Below are positions 25,223 to 34,932 of a stretch of DNA of 64,000 bases, one piece after another (the stretch's first letter is position 1; every line of letters begins with the position of its first letter). The stretch comes from Myxococcus terminator_A (GTDB lineage: Bacteria; Myxococcota; Myxococcia; Myxococcales; Myxococcaceae), in contig JBLZWL010000023.1 of assembly GCA_049194865.1 (NCBI GenBank), positions 1 to 64,000 of the forward strand, read 5' to 3'. Both the position numbers and the translations under genes were made by a program. Under the pieces are notes generated by a model, which was not told the origin of the DNA, made no database searches, and saw only the letters and a program-made list of their open reading frames with translations.

Positions 25223-26602
25223 TCAGCCGAGGCGCTGGTCGGGGTGCATGCACTCCGCCAGTCGGGCGCGTTGTAGTTTGCCATTCGACGTCCGTGGGAG
25301 TTGCTCCACCCGGTAGAACTCGGTGGGAATCTTGTGTGGGGACAGGTGCTCGCGCAGGGTCTGCCGCAGCTCGCGCTTGAGGGGGGAGGGCGCGCCGGGC
25401 TCGAAGCGCAGGAAGGCCGTCAGTGTCATTCCATACAAGGCATCCTCGCGGCCCGACACGGCGGCGTCCGTCACCCCCGGCAGGATGCGCAGGACGGCCT
25501 CGATTTCGAGCGGGCTCAGTCGCTCCCCGCCGACCTTGAGCAGCTCATCGTTGCGCCCCAGGAGCGTCACCAGGCCCTCGGGACTCAGCTCCGCCACGTC
25601 GCCTGTGTGAAGCCAGCCCTCCTCGCGGACCTTCTCGCGTGTGGCCTCCTGTGCCCCCAGATACCCCAACATCACCTGTTCACCTCGCACACAGAGCTCG
25701 CCCTCCGGGGTGAGCTTCACGGTGAGCGCTCCGACCGGGAAGCCCGTCGCGGAGGAGAAGAAGGCCGGGTGGTCGCTGCGCAGACAGAGCACCCGAGGAG
25801 CAAGCTCCGTCTGGCCATAGCAGGTGTAGACGCGGCTGGCGGGAAAGGCCCGTGTCAGTCGTTGGCGCAGCTCCAGGCTCAGCGGCGCGCCGGCGGAGAC
25901 GACGTGGGTGATGTCCCGCGTGTGCGCGGGCCCATCGCCCAGCAGTCTCAGCAGCGTCTCGTGGTGGGATGGGACTCCGCTGATCATCCCCTTCAAGAGC
26001 CCTTCATCGAGCAGCCGCTTGAGCTCGACCAGGTTGGCGAGCAGGTGGGTGGGGATGCCCGCCGCCAGTGCGGGAAGCAACTGCCCGAGCAGCCCGAAGG
26101 AGTAGGAGAGGGGAAGGAACAGCGTCTGGCGGGAGACCGACGCGAAGTCGAGCGAGGTGAGGACAGCGTCGATGTTCGCGTCGATGTTCTTCCGGGAGAG
26201 CTGCACGGCACGAGGTGCGCCCGTGCTCCCGGAGGTGAACAGGATGACGGCGGTCTCCGGGTGGTGGGGCGGCTCGGTCCGTCCGCTTCGCCAGGAGACC
26301 GAGAGGGCCTCGTCCAACTCGAAGCAGTCCCCCAGGCTTGCTCGCCGCGCCTCGACTTCCGAGTCCGTCCAGTCGTGAGCAAACACGGCCAATGGATGCC
26401 CTGCTTCGTAGAGGGCCAGGAAGCGGGCGACGAACCCGAGCGACCGATGGAACCTCAGGATGGCGAGCCCCGAGGGCCTGTCGGCGAGGCGCGCCTTGAG
26501 GGCCTCCACCTCTCGTCGGAGCGCGGCGAAGGAATATGTCTCCTCACCGAGGATGAGGGCGGGGGCGTCATCCGCCCGGGAGAATGCGTAGGCGGGGCTC
26601 AT
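25223..26602 (-). CDS. AMP-forming acyl/aryl ligase, last gene of lipid/polyketide operon
   Basis: The 459-residue adenylating enzyme (ANL superfamily) has the P-loop LFTSGSTGAPR, TCYGQTE (A5-type), LHTGDVAE, and the hinge and catalytic region GRNDELLKVGGERLSPLEIE; LPRTSNGKLQR near the end has the conserved lysine. At 459 residues it is compact, like ligases that load a carrier protein or CoA with a small acid. It is the seventh gene of a coupled operon (19 bases after the KAS III gene) that also encodes an ACP, so it probably activates the starter acid for that carrier. An OleC-like beta-lactone role is possible but the length is short for that family. Confidence 0.88.
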   Translation of the reverse strand: MSPAYAFSRADDAPALILGEETYSFAALRREVEALKARLADRPSGLAILRFHRSLGFVARFLALYEAGHPLAVFAHDWTDSEVEARRASLGDCFELDEALSVSWRSGRTEPPHHPETAVILFTSGSTGAPRAVQLSRKNIDANIDAVLTSLDFASVSRQTLFLPLSYSFGLLGQLLPALAAGIPTHLLANLVELKRLLDEGLLKGMISGVPSHHETLLRLLGDGPAHTRDITHVVSAGAPLSLELRQRLTRAFPASRVYTCYGQTELAPRVLCLRSDHPAFFSSATGFPVGALTVKLTPEGELCVRGEQVMLGYLGAQEATREKVREEGWLHTGDVAELSPEGLVTLLGRNDELLKVGGERLSPLEIEAVLRILPGVTDAAVSGREDALYGMTLTAFLRFEPGAPSPLKRELRQTLREHLSPHKIPTEFYRVEQLPRTSNGKLQRARLAECMHPDQRLG

Positions 26603-26621
26603 GACAGGGCTGCTCCCGTGA

Positions 26622-27632
26622 CTAGAGGCGCTTGAGCAGCGCGCAGGCGGACGCGCCTCCCGCGCCCGCGGAGATGAGCAGGACGCTCTGCCCCGCGCGC
26701 AGCGGGAGCTGCTCCTGGAGATGGGCGAGCGCGATGCCCACGCTGGCCCCCGACGTGTTGCCGGTGAACTGGACGGTCTCCACCACCTTCGCGGGGTCCG
26801 CTCCCAGCTTGTCGGTGATGGCCCGGATGAGGTGCAGGTTGGCCTGATGGGGAACGAACCAGTCCACGTCCGCCACGCGCAGTCCCAGTCGTCGCAGCAG
26901 CGAGGCCGCGCCCGCCGACATGTTGTCCACGCCCTTCATGAACAGCGTGGCTCCGTGCTCCATCTTCAGGAAGACCTTGGTCGGGTCATCGTTCAGGTGG
27001 TGAGGCAGGCGAGAGCCGCCCGCGCGGATGGCGATGATGTCCGCCATGGACGCGTCCGCACCCAGCTCGCTCGCGACGAGCTGGTAGTCGGCCTGCTCGG
27101 GGCGTGGAGTCACCAGACAGCTCGCGCTCCCGTCGCCGAACAGGGCCGTCGTCGCCAGGTCCTCGCGGTTGAGGAACTTGGAGCGGATGTCCGCGGCGAT
27201 GACCAGGTGGTCGCTCCCCGTGGCCAGCGCGAGCCCCGCGCCCACGTGGACGGCGCTGGTGAAGCCCGCGCAGGCCGCCACCAGGTCCAGCACGCCAATG
27301 CCATCCAGGCCCAGCTTGGGGAGCACCAGCGGCGACGTCGGCGGGGTGGGGAAGTCTCCCGACACGGTGGCCAGCAGGAGCTGGGCGATGCGACTCCGGT
27401 CGATGGCGTAGTCCTCCAGCAGTCGCAGGGCCGCCGCCGCCGCGACGTCGCTGCACGCCTGCTCCGGCTCCACCCAGTGCCGCTTCTCGACACCGGTCCG
27501 GTGGGTAATCCAGCTGGGCCGCGCGCGCGTCCCCATCCAGTCGAGCACGTCCTGGTTGGTCATCACCTTCGCGGGCAGCCACGAGCGAGGGCCGAGCAGG
27601 TACACCGGTGCGGCGGGCTTCAGGAAGCTCAT
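26622..27632 (-). CDS. Beta-ketoacyl-ACP synthase III-like enzyme
   Basis: The 336-residue protein starts at 27632 with ATGA overlap to the SDR gene. It carries the KAS III triad: DLVAACAGFTSA (C121), WFVPHQANLHLI (H262) and FTGNTSGAS (N292), plus ALFGDGSAS. It should catalyse a decarboxylative Claisen condensation between an acyl thioester and malonyl-ACP, or an acyl transfer. It is one of two KAS III-like proteins in this operon, and the closer to true FabH. The presence of a dedicated ACP, SDR and ligase indicates a specialised pathway and not housekeeping fatty-acid initiation. Confidence 0.92.
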   Translation of the reverse strand: MSFLKPAAPVYLLGPRSWLPAKVMTNQDVLDWMGTRARPSWITHRTGVEKRHWVEPEQACSDVAAAAALRLLEDYAIDRSRIAQLLLATVSGDFPTPPTSPLVLPKLGLDGIGVLDLVAACAGFTSAVHVGAGLALATGSDHLVIAADIRSKFLNREDLATTALFGDGSASCLVTPRPEQADYQLVASELGADASMADIIAIRAGGSRLPHHLNDDPTKVFLKMEHGATLFMKGVDNMSAGAASLLRRLGLRVADVDWFVPHQANLHLIRAITDKLGADPAKVVETVQFTGNTSGASVGIALAHLQEQLPLRAGQSVLLISAGAGGASACALLKRL

Positions 27633-28384
27633 GGCTTCAACACTCCTTCCAGTCGGACCATGGGGAGGCCCCCGGTGACGTCCAGCACCGCGCCGTTGAT
27701 GTACTGGTGCTCTGACAACAGCGGGTCGAGCGCTTCGCCGAGGTGCTCGGGCTCGCCGAGCGCCCCTTGTGGAATGACGCCGCCCATCCGCTCCACGTAG
27801 CGGGGCCGGGACCAGTACTTCTTCGTGCGCGTCGTCTTGAAGAGTCCCAGGCGCACGGTGTTGCACAGGACGTTGAACGCGCCGTAGTCCACGGCAAGGT
27901 TGCGCATCAGTCCCTCCAGCGCGGACTTGCACAGGATGTACGCGCCGTAGCGCCCCGTGCCGCTGACGGTGGAGACGCTGGAGATGAAGACGATGCGGCC
28001 CCAGCGGGCTTCGAGCATCGACGGCAGCAGGCGGCGCAGCAGCCAGACATTGCCCATCAGGTTCGCGGTGACATCCGCTTCGAGCGCGGCCTGCGGCAGC
28101 TCGTGGAAGCGGTGCAGGGGCGGCCGCCGTGTCCACGCATTCAGCACCAGCCCTTGAAGGCCCCCCGCGAGCAGTCCCTCCAGGGCCTCGTCGCTGCGTC
28201 CAGGCGTCGCGAGGTCCAGCACCAGGCCCTGGGCCTTCAGCCCCTCCTCGCGATACCGCGCCAGCAACTGCTCCAGCGACGCCTCCGAGGACGCCGTCAC
28301 GAACACCTCGTCGCCCAGCGCCAGCCGTCGCCGGGCGATGGAGCGTCCGATGTCGGAGCCTCCTCCGGTGATGAGGACCCTCAT
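27629..28384 (-). CDS. Short-chain dehydrogenase/reductase
   Basis: The 251-residue classical SDR starts at 28384, overlapping the ACP stop by four bases. The cofactor motif is TGGGSDIGRS near the N-terminus, FISSVST holds the catalytic serine, and YILCK is the YxxxK pair. The C-terminal INGAVLDVTGG is typical of FabG-like reductases. It would reduce a beta-ketoacyl intermediate on the operon's ACP with NAD(P)H (inference from context). Confidence 0.92.
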   Translation of the reverse strand: MRVLITGGGSDIGRSIARRRLALGDEVFVTASSEASLEQLLARYREEGLKAQGLVLDLATPGRSDEALEGLLAGGLQGLVLNAWTRRPPLHRFHELPQAALEADVTANLMGNVWLLRRLLPSMLEARWGRIVFISSVSTVSGTGRYGAYILCKSALEGLMRNLAVDYGAFNVLCNTVRLGLFKTTRTKKYWSRPRYVERMGGVIPQGALGEPEHLGEALDPLLSEHQYINGAVLDVTGGLPMVRLEGVLKP

Positions 28385-28617
28385 GTGGCGCCCAGCTCGC
28401 GCAACCACGCGGCCAGGGTGTCGAGGCTGTGGAAGGACTGCTCGGAGAAGTCCTTGCCGGAGATGCGCAGCGACAGCTCCTTCTCCAGCGCGGCGACGCT
28501 GAGCACCATCAGCAGGCTGTCCATGCCATGGGTCGCGAGGCTCTCGGCGGTGTCGGTGGGGAGCGCCTCCATGCCCGCGCTGAGCAGGGCCTTCTTGATG
28601 TGTTCGAGCAGGTCCAT
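28381..28617 (-). CDS. Acyl carrier protein
   Basis: The 78-residue acidic helical protein has the phosphopantetheine site GMDSLL (Ser34), usually DSL in ACPs, followed by MVLSVAALEKEL. The ATG at 28617 has GGGAG eight bases upstream. A GTG at 28638, overlapping the KAS gene's stop, is an alternative. It carries the growing or loaded acyl chain for the surrounding enzymes. There is no 4'-phosphopantetheinyl transferase in the window. Confidence 0.9.
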   Translation of the reverse strand: MDLLEHIKKALLSAGMEALPTDTAESLATHGMDSLLMVLSVAALEKELSLRISGKDFSEQSFHSLDTLAAWLRELGAT

Positions 28618-28634
28618 GTCGTGGCTCTCCCTGG

Positions 28635-29693
28635 TCACTGCTTCACCCAGTGCTGCATCGCGAAGGACAGCCCGCCGCCCACGCTCATCAACAGCACCGA
28701 GTCACCCGGCGCGAACAGCCCCTGCTCCAGCGCCTCCGAGAGCGAGAACAGGACGGAGGCGCCGCCGATGTTGCCGACGCGGTCCGCGCTCCAGACGAGG
28801 CTCGCCTCGAGCCCGCCTTCCGCGCAGACCTGCTCGATGAGCTTCCGGTTGATTTGATGGGCCACCACCCAGCGGACCCGCTCCAGGCCTCGGCCGCCGG
28901 GGAACATCGCGCGGAGCATCTCCAGATATCGCCGCAGCGCCTCCTCGCGAAGCCGGGTGCCATCGCCCGCCATGGCGTAGCCCCCCTGTTCGAGCACGCT
29001 CCGGTCGGGAGGCAGCCTCCCGGGGGTCGTGTACAGGTCCACCAGCGTCCCGTCCGTGGCGTAGAGGCACTGGCGCACCTCGAAGTCGGGCGAGGTCGGC
29101 TCACGGCGCAGCCACAAGGCCGCGCCACCATCCGCCAGGATGAACCAGGTCTCCTTGAGGGCCGGGTTCATCACCTTGGACAACGTCTCCGCGCAGCTCA
29201 CCATCACGTTGTCGTAGCCACTGCCCAGCAGGGACATCGCGAGGTGCAGGCTGGCCAGGGAGGTGGAGCATCCTGCCTTGAGCTCGTAGGCCGAGGCATG
29301 AGCGCCGAGTCGTCCCAGGATGGCCGCCGCCTGCGAGCCCGTGTAGCGGCTCGTCGTCGTGGTGCCGTGAATCAGCGCTTCGATGTCGGCGCCGACATGG
29401 TCTCCGAGCGCACGCCGGGTCGCCGTCAGCGCGAGGGACTCGCTGGTGTCCTCGTCGCCGGGTGCGGGTGGTGTTTCTCCCGGGAGTGCGCCGGGCAGTC
29501 GCGCGAGGTATCGCTGACCGAAACCCAGTCGTGCTTGGAGCTTGCGACCGAGCGTCTCCAGGGACCGGGCGGAGCGGCCGTGCTGCTCGGAGTCCCTGGC
29601 GAGCAGCTCCGCGTTGGTCACGGTGCGCGTGCCGGGCCACGAGCGGCCATGTCCCAGCACCTGGATGCCCAGGCGCGGCTCCAGCACCTTCAT
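28635..29693 (-). CDS. Divergent KAS III-like condensing/acyltransfer enzyme
   Basis: The 352-residue thiolase-fold protein has C142 in LKAGCSTSLAS, H279 in VVAHQINRKLI and N308 in DRVGNIGGAS, the complete KAS III triad. Its N-terminus (about 1-75) is longer than in FabH, and the substrate-lining ILADGGAALWL differs from the usual GDGAGA. The sequence is well apart from the second KAS III in the operon, so the two should do different steps, for example one condensing and one ester- or amide-forming as in CerJ- or DarB-like enzymes (inference). It overlaps its upstream neighbour by ATGA. Confidence 0.88.
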   Translation of the reverse strand: MKVLEPRLGIQVLGHGRSWPGTRTVTNAELLARDSEQHGRSARSLETLGRKLQARLGFGQRYLARLPGALPGETPPAPGDEDTSESLALTATRRALGDHVGADIEALIHGTTTTSRYTGSQAAAILGRLGAHASAYELKAGCSTSLASLHLAMSLLGSGYDNVMVSCAETLSKVMNPALKETWFILADGGAALWLRREPTSPDFEVRQCLYATDGTLVDLYTTPGRLPPDRSVLEQGGYAMAGDGTRLREEALRRYLEMLRAMFPGGRGLERVRWVVAHQINRKLIEQVCAEGGLEASLVWSADRVGNIGGASVLFSLSEALEQGLFAPGDSVLLMSVGGGLSFAMQHWVKQ

Positions 29694-30457
29694 GGCGGGC
29701 TCGCTTGGGCGGGGGCGCGGGCCGGGTTGAAGTGCTCCCACGCGAAGTTCTCGACGCGCGAGTCCTCCGGCAGCGTGTCCTTCAGGAGCTTGTTGCCCAT
29801 TCCAATCCAGCTCCTCGCGCCGATGGTCGTCCTGGGTCCCACCATGGCGCCCGCGCCGAGGAACACGTTGTCGCCGATGTGCACCTCGCCGAGCTGGACC
29901 TTGTCGCCGAGGAACAGGTGGCCAATGACGAAGACATTCGCGCCCATCGTGCAGCCCTTGCCGATGGTGAGCAGCGGGTAGTCCGCGAGCATGGCGAAGA
30001 GGGACGAGTTCACCCCGTACGCGATGCGCGCCCCCATGGCCCGCCAGTACAGGTACTTGGTGACGTAGAAGGTGAAGAAGAACGGCTGGAGTCCGGAGAT
30101 GCGCACCGCGTGACCCAGGCAGAGCACCGTGTACCAGGCGAGGTAGTCCCGAGACAGCTCCATCGGGTAGGTGCCCGGCCGCATGCGGGGGATGCACAGG
30201 CGCATGAGCCAGCACGTGGCCAGGAAGACGCTCGCGAGGACTCCAGGCGCAAGCAACGCCCACGCGGCGAACATGGGCCTGTCCCAGCACCACCGCAGGA
30301 AGAGCAGGCAGGACCACCACGCCACGAGACCCGGGGGCAGCGCGAACGCCATCGTGATGAGGTCCACGAGGAGCACGCGCGCGACGCCGAAGCCCCGGGA
30401 CTGGTGCTTGAACCGCTGCCTCGCGGTGGCCAGCGTGTCCGTCGCGTCCCGCGTCAT
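29690..30457 (-). CDS. Membrane-associated hexapeptide-repeat acyltransferase
   Basis: The 255-residue protein starts at 30457 overlapping the MDR gene by four bases. Two or three hydrophobic segments come first (about 22-45, 50-80, 105-125). Hexapeptide repeats of a left-handed beta-helix follow (LTIGKGCTMGANVFVIGHLFLGDKV region, IGDNVFLGAGAMVGP, TTIGARSWIGMG), placing it in the LbH acyltransferase group. It would transfer an acyl or acetyl group at the membrane face. Within the operon it may release the product onto a lipid, sugar or amine acceptor. No His general base is clearly seen in the coil region. Confidence 0.8.
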   Translation of the reverse strand: MTRDATDTLATARQRFKHQSRGFGVARVLLVDLITMAFALPPGLVAWWSCLLFLRWCWDRPMFAAWALLAPGVLASVFLATCWLMRLCIPRMRPGTYPMELSRDYLAWYTVLCLGHAVRISGLQPFFFTFYVTKYLYWRAMGARIAYGVNSSLFAMLADYPLLTIGKGCTMGANVFVIGHLFLGDKVQLGEVHIGDNVFLGAGAMVGPRTTIGARSWIGMGNKLLKDTLPEDSRVENFAWEHFNPARAPAQASPP

Positions 30458-31653
30458 GCGGCCTCCTGGCTGATGGGGGCCGGCGCCTCGGGATTGACCT
30501 GGAAGAGGGGGAAGTAGGACGCGACGCGTGCCTCCTCGACGTCGCGCGCGAGCTGGGGAATCTCGTCCCAGGCGTAGACGCGCTCGCCGTCCACGGGGGG
30601 CAGCCAGCCCATCTCCTCCGCGAAGCCCACGGCCGCCACGGCCTCCGAGTAGCGCGCGTAGTGGGTGTGGATGTGCTGGTGGCGTTTGGTGCACTCCGTG
30701 GAGCGCGAGAGGTCGATGAGCTCCGCGCCGAGCTTCCAGCCCGCGGTGGCAATCACGCCCTGCCTGCCGAGTGCCTTCAGCGTGGCCTGGAAGAGCGGCG
30801 CGCCGATGTGGTCCAGGAAGATGGAGACGTCCTGACCGCGTCCCGCTTCCTTCACGCGCGCGAGGAACCGCTTCTCCGATTGGGTGTAGCGCTGGCGGTA
30901 ACCGGAGTCGGCGGCGAAGAGGGCCGGGTCCAGCATCAGGTCGGGGAACTCACGCCGGTCGATGGGGATGATGTCCACCGACGCGAGGTGCCGCAGGCGC
31001 TCGTCCTGGGAGGCGACCATGGCCACGCGGCACCCGGCGTACCGCGCCAGGCGGAGCTGCGCATAGGAGACGCCTCCTCCCCAGCCGACGACGAAGGGCG
31101 CGGGACAGTCCGACTCGCTGACCTGCAGTCGCCAGCAGCCGTAGGCGAGCCGCCAGTTGGACCACGCGGTGATGTAGCGCAGGGAGAACGCGGCCCACTG
31201 CTTCAGGGAGTGGCGCGTGTCGCGGGGGATGGGGACGAGCACGCGCTCGGGGAGCCGCGTCCTCCGGGCGAGGAGGCCCATGGTGTGGCTGGCGTCGTAG
31301 GCCAGCACCTTGACGGGGTAGCCGTGCTCGTCCTGCTCCGCGTTGCAGAACACGAGGCAGACGTCTCCCGGGCGGACGCGCGTGACGGCGCTGCCTGTCT
31401 CCAGGACTCGCACCACGCCCGCGTTGCCGATGACCACCTTGTCTTCCCGGCGCAGCCGACAGATGTCCACGGGCACGCGCTGGAGGGCGTGGCCCATGTT
31501 TCCCTCCCAGCAGCCGTAGAGAGGCTCCGCCAGCACATGCTCCGGGCCCAGGTCGGGAATCGCGAAGGGCTCCTGGACGAGCTCACCCGGGACGCTCTTG
31601 CCGTCCCGTTGCCTCTCTCCGCGATGAAGGACCCAGGCCTGCACCTCTTGCAT
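30454..31653 (-). CDS. Medium-chain (MDR) reductase, first gene of operon
   Basis: The 399-residue protein of the zinc-type/quinone-reductase MDR superfamily has a GroES-like N-terminal half (VRPGDVCLVF) and a Rossmann domain with VVGWGGGVSYAQLRLARYAGCRVAMV. The canonical catalytic-zinc cysteine and GHE motif are not evident, which favours an enoyl- or crotonyl-thioester reductase over an alcohol dehydrogenase. The ATG at 31653 follows CTGGAG. It heads the operon, 54 bases downstream of a promoter-like element. As an enoyl reductase it would complement the SDR and KAS III enzymes. Confidence 0.82.
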   Translation of the reverse strand: MQEVQAWVLHRGERQRDGKSVPGELVQEPFAIPDLGPEHVLAEPLYGCWEGNMGHALQRVPVDICRLRREDKVVIGNAGVVRVLETGSAVTRVRPGDVCLVFCNAEQDEHGYPVKVLAYDASHTMGLLARRTRLPERVLVPIPRDTRHSLKQWAAFSLRYITAWSNWRLAYGCWRLQVSESDCPAPFVVGWGGGVSYAQLRLARYAGCRVAMVASQDERLRHLASVDIIPIDRREFPDLMLDPALFAADSGYRQRYTQSEKRFLARVKEAGRGQDVSIFLDHIGAPLFQATLKALGRQGVIATAGWKLGAELIDLSRSTECTKRHQHIHTHYARYSEAVAAVGFAEEMGWLPPVDGERVYAWDEIPQLARDVEEARVASYFPLFQVNPEAPAPISQEAA

Positions 31654-31707
31654 GACCGCTCCAGTGAGGCGCCGCGGGAGAGATGCAGGGCGCGTCGACG
31701 TGGAGGG

Positions 31708-31736
31708 ATGATGTTGAATCCTGATTCATGTCTCAA
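31708..31736 (-). promoter_or_regulatory. Operon promoter with palindromic operator
   Basis: On the minus strand TTGAGA (31736-31731) and CATCAT (31713-31708) are spaced 17 bases and resemble -35 and -10 boxes. Between them sits TGAATC-AG-GATTCA (31728-31715), a perfect 6+6 inverted repeat. A protein bound there would block polymerase, so repression of the seven-gene operon is the simplest reading. No regulator gene is adjacent. Confidence 0.5.
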
Positions 31737-31941
31737 GAATGCCCGGGGTGGGTCCCTCCTCGGCGCGGGGCCCCGTTGTCGTGGGACACGGCGAGGCCGA
31801 GGGAAATCGCAGGTGGGGCGTCGGATGCCGCCCCGGTGGTGCGCTCACGGGGCGGCTGGGGCAGGGGGCCCGGAGGGATTGCGGCGCGGCCCTGCCTGGG
31901 AGGTCATGCGCGGTGCTCGTTCGCGGTGAGCACCGCCGGCC

Positions 31942-33441
31942 TCACGCCTGGAAGTCCCGGGTGAGCCGGGCAATCGCCGCGGGCAGACCCCGCACTCGCA
32001 GCTTCCTGCCGTGCTCGTCGAACTCCTCGGTCAGCACCGTGGTGTGCTCGTACACCTCGCCGATGCGGCCTTGGCTGGCGTACGGAATCATCAGGTGGGC
32101 CTCCACCATCGACGCCTCGAAGAACTGGATGATGCCCTGGCGGAGCTTCGCCACGTCCTCCGGGCGATGGGCCGAGAGCAGCACCGCCTCCGGATGCTCG
32201 GCGCGCAGGGCGTCCTGCGCGGCTTCGTCCAGCCGGTCGGTCTTGTTCAGCAGCAGCTTGCTCGGAACCGTGTGCGCGCCAATCTCCCGGAGCACGGACC
32301 GGGTGACCTCCAGCTGTAGCTTCCAGGTGGGGTCGGACGCGTCCACCACGTACAGCAGCAGCGACGCCTCCAGCGCCTCATCCAGGGTGGAGCGGAACGA
32401 GGCGACGAGGTCGTGCGGCAGCTTCTGGATGAAGCCCACCGTGTCGGAGACGAGCACGCGAGGACGGGTCTCCGGGTGCAGCGCGCGCACCGTGGTGTCC
32501 AGCGTCGCGAAGAGCTGGTCGGCGACCAGGACCTCGCTCCCGGTGAGCGCGCGCATCAGGGAGGACTTGCCGGCGTTGGTGTAGCCGACGAGCGCCACCC
32601 GGAGCTGCTCCCGGCGGGCATACCGGCGATGGTCCTGCTCCTTCTGGATGACGGCGAGCCCCGCGCGCAGCTCCGCGAGCCGGTCCCGAATCTTCCGCCG
32701 GTCCAACTCCACGGCGGAGTCTCCGGCGCCACGGCCCTGCTGGCGCTCCCGTCCTCCCGAGGACTCCCGCAACCGGGGCGCGAGGTAGCTGAGCCGGGCA
32801 ATCTCGACCTGCATGCGCGCCTCGTGGCTGCGCGCGTGCCGGTGGAAGATGTCGACAATCACGCCCGTGCGGTCCATCACCTGGGCCCCGGTGGCCTTCT
32901 CCAGGTTGCGCAGCTGGCTCGGCGACAGCTCGTGGTCGACGACCACCACCGTGGGACGCGGCCCGCTCACGTCCTCCTCGGGCTCGGAGTCCTCGTCGTC
33001 CTCCTCGTCGTCCTCCTCCTCGGCCGCGGTGTCGTCCGTCTCGGAGTCCTCCGTCTCGGTGTCGTCCGTCTCGGTGTCCTCCGCCTCGGTGTCGTCTGTC
33101 TCAGGGGCCTGAGCGGTCTCCTCACCCTCCTGCTCGGACTCTTCTTCGGCGGCCTCCCACTTCGCGCGGGCCTTGGAGGTCCGGTCCTGAGCACCCGAGG
33201 TGATGACGCCGGGGCCTCCGGTGAGCGCGGCCAGGTCCTTGAGCTTCCCCTTGCCGAGCACCGTCCCCGTGGCGAGCGCTCCTCGGCGCTGGGTCACCGT
33301 CGCGACGGCGTCATAGCCGAGCGTGTGCACCAGCCTCTTGAGTTCCGCGAGGTCCGCGGCGTGCTCCGTGTCCGTCACGCTGGGAAACTGGACGCCCACG
33401 AGGACGGCACGGGGGCGAGCAACTGGCGGGGTCTTCGACAT
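31942..33441 (-). CDS. hflX: HflX GTPase with acidic insertion
   Basis: The 499-residue ribosome-associated GTPase, known in other bacteria to split stalled or hibernating ribosomes, has GYTNAGKS (P-loop, about 286-293), DTVGF (G3) and NKTD (G4). The N-terminal HflX domain (about 10-95 and 160-240) is split by roughly 60 residues of Glu/Asp/Thr (about 97-158), built in part from five tandem 15-bp units. The Gly-rich linker normally reading GTRGPGET is divergent here (GRGAGDSAVELDRR). Length exceeds the usual 420-440. Divergent from the 33493 gene with 51 bp between. The GTPase call is firm; the effect of the insertion is unknown. Confidence 0.93.
   Translation of the reverse strand: MSKTPPVARPRAVLVGVQFPSVTDTEHAADLAELKRLVHTLGYDAVATVTQRRGALATGTVLGKGKLKDLAALTGGPGVITSGAQDRTSKARAKWEAAEEESEQEGEETAQAPETDDTEAEDTETDDTETEDSETDDTAAEEEDDEEDDEDSEPEEDVSGPRPTVVVVDHELSPSQLRNLEKATGAQVMDRTGVIVDIFHRHARSHEARMQVEIARLSYLAPRLRESSGGRERQQGRGAGDSAVELDRRKIRDRLAELRAGLAVIQKEQDHRRYARREQLRVALVGYTNAGKSSLMRALTGSEVLVADQLFATLDTTVRALHPETRPRVLVSDTVGFIQKLPHDLVASFRSTLDEALEASLLLYVVDASDPTWKLQLEVTRSVLREIGAHTVPSKLLLNKTDRLDEAAQDALRAEHPEAVLLSAHRPEDVAKLRQGIIQFFEASMVEAHLMIPYASQGRIGEVYEHTTVLTEEFDEHGRKLRVRGLPAAIARLTRDFQA
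33031..33105 (-). repeat. Five tandem 15-bp units inside hflX
   Basis: The plus strand reads five consecutive units close to GTCGTCCGTCTCGGT, alternating GTCGTCC and GTCCTCC. Translated on the minus strand they give alternating Asp/Glu-Asp-Thr-Glu pentads. Being in frame, unit gain or loss would change only insertion length. Confidence 0.9.
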
Positions 33442-33492
33442 GGGGACGCTCGTAACACGGTGCGGGCCCAGGTGGGGTAAACGAGAGCTTCC

Positions 33493-34932
<1,440 letters not shown>

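Noticed and set aside
25223..29693. Reading the KAS III/ligase/SDR genes as a standard OleABCD olefin cluster
   Set aside because: There is no OleB-type hydrolase, the SDR is of the short classical type, the ligase is short, and an ACP plus acyltransferase are present.
33031..33105. Tandem 15-bp units considered as a CRISPR-like array
   Set aside because: The units are contiguous without spacers and lie in frame inside hflX.
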